5,918 nt of DNA, from assembly GCA_963933205.1 (NCBI GenBank), contig CAWVTK010000123.1, positions 1 to 5,918 of the forward strand, given 5' to 3'. Below are positions 5,409 to 5,918 of the stretch, piece by piece. The position numbers and the translations under genes are program-made. The notes under the pieces were generated by a model. The model made no database searches, was not told the DNA's origin, and worked only from the letters and a program-made list of their open reading frames with translations. This DNA comes from UBA6772 sp963933205. Lineage in GTDB: Bacteria > Bacteroidota > Bacteroidia > Flavobacteriales > UBA7430. Position 1 is the first letter of the stretch, and each line of letters begins with the position of its first letter.

Positions 5409-5918
5409 ATGAAAATGACCACTTTTCTTTCTTGTCTTACCTGCTTATTCTTTAGTGCAATACAGGCTCAAGATGTGAACTCTCTTTTCTTTTCGGAATA
5501 TGCAGAAGGTTCAAGCAACAACAAGTATATTGAGATTTATAATGCCACTAGTGATACGGCAGATCTTTCTATGTATGCTTTTGCAAATGTTTCAAACGCT
5601 CCAACTACAGTTGGTGCTTACGAATATTGGAACACCTTTACTGACGGAGCTACTTTAGCTCCTGGCGAAGTTTACGTAATTGCACACCCAAGTTCAGATC
5701 CTATTATTTTAGAGATGGCCGACCAAACCTATTCTTCTATGAGTAACGGAGACGATGGTTTTGCTTTAGTGCAAGGAACAGAGGCTTCGTATACAATTTT
5801 AGACTTTATTGGAGACTTTAATGGTGATCCCGGTTCAGCTTGGGCTGTTGCAGGAGTGCCTAGTGCTACAAAAGACCATACCTTAGTTCGTAAGTTTTCT
5901 GTTACAGCAGGTAATTTA
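5409..5918 (+). CDS. Secreted lamin-tail-domain protein (N-terminal part)
   Basis: The frame from ATG 5409 is open for 170 codons to the window edge. A second ATG two codons later is also possible. Seen: a signal peptide with Lys2, a hydrophobic core at 5-17 and a likely signal peptidase I site after AIQA (residue 20). The mature part begins with FFSEYAEGSSNNKYIEIYN (27-45), the characteristic opening of the lamin tail domain (PF00932 type), and continues with the strand pattern TLAPGEVYVIAH (82-93), NGDDGFALVQ (113-122), ILDFIGDFNGDPGSAW (130-145) and HTLVRK (157-162). In Bacteroidota such domains occur at the front of large secreted proteins such as nucleases, phosphatases and adhesins, often with a type IX secretion tail, but the part that would show this is outside the window. 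It is transcribed away from the photolyase operon from its own promoter, so no functional link is implied. Confidence 0.88.
   Translation, partial: MKMTTFLSCLTCLFFSAIQAQDVNSLFFSEYAEGSSNNKYIEIYNATSDTADLSMYAFANVSNAPTTVGAYEYWNTFTDGATLAPGEVYVIAHPSSDPIILEMADQTYSSMSNGDDGFALVQGTEASYTILDFIGDFNGDPGSAWAVAGVPSATKDHTLVRKFSVTAGNL

Noticed and set aside
1..5918. tRNA, rRNA, CRISPR array, insertion sequence or phage genes
   Set aside because: I saw no transposase, terminal inverted repeats, regularly spaced repeats or cloverleaf-like sequence; the window is fully explained by the operon, the intergenic region and the secreted-protein gene.

Overview
The window is AT-rich and looks like the genome of a Bacteroidota bacterium, most likely a marine flavobacterium. 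Three things support this. Upstream of both outward-facing genes there is a TAnnTTTG-type -7 box, the promoter signature of that phylum. Shine-Dalgarno sequences are almost absent. The encoded proteins (DUF2805/TIGR03643, DUF2256, a lamin-tail secreted protein and several photolyase homologues) are the kind common in sunlit-surface Bacteroidota. The assignment rests on recognised families and motifs, not on a database search.

Layout. From 5070 down to 1, six genes run on the minus strand as one very tight unit. In transcription order they are: a 95-aa DUF2805/TIGR03643 protein (5070-4783); a 372-aa short photolyase homologue with only the FAD-binding domain at its N-terminus (4782-3664); a full-length COG0415-type photolyase/cryptochrome (3688-2207); a 42-aa four-cysteine DUF2256 protein (2210-2082); a 496-aa DPRP/FeS-BCP-type (bacterial 6-4 photolyase-like) protein (2085-595); and the N-terminal 194 residues of a flavin amine-oxidase-like FAD oxidoreductase (584 to the window edge). 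The junctions are TAA|ATG with no gap, a 25-nt overlap, two ATGA overlaps and a 10-nt gap, so co-transcription and translational coupling are very likely. A 338-bp intergenic region (5071-5408) holds two divergent promoters and two dyads. A plus-strand gene for a secreted lamin-tail-domain protein (5409 onward) runs off the right end.

How the genes may work together. Three different branches of the photolyase/cryptochrome superfamily sit in one operon with two tiny conserved proteins of unknown function, one four-cysteine and probably zinc-binding, one helix-turn-helix-like and basic. A flavoprotein of a type found beside photolyases in light- or singlet-oxygen-response clusters follows. The simplest reading is a light-induced DNA-repair and photoprotection operon. 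Three points stand out. (1) The DPRP/FeS-BCP homologue has lost all four cysteines expected to hold the [4Fe-4S] cluster and about ten residues of the cluster loop, while keeping the rest of the FAD fold. (2) The short photolyase seems to carry a DPRP-like Rossmann domain after its FAD domain, the reverse of the normal order. (3) The COG0415 member lacks two of the three classical tryptophans and the N5-facing Asn but is otherwise intact. These residue comparisons rely on remembered reference sequences and should be checked by alignment.
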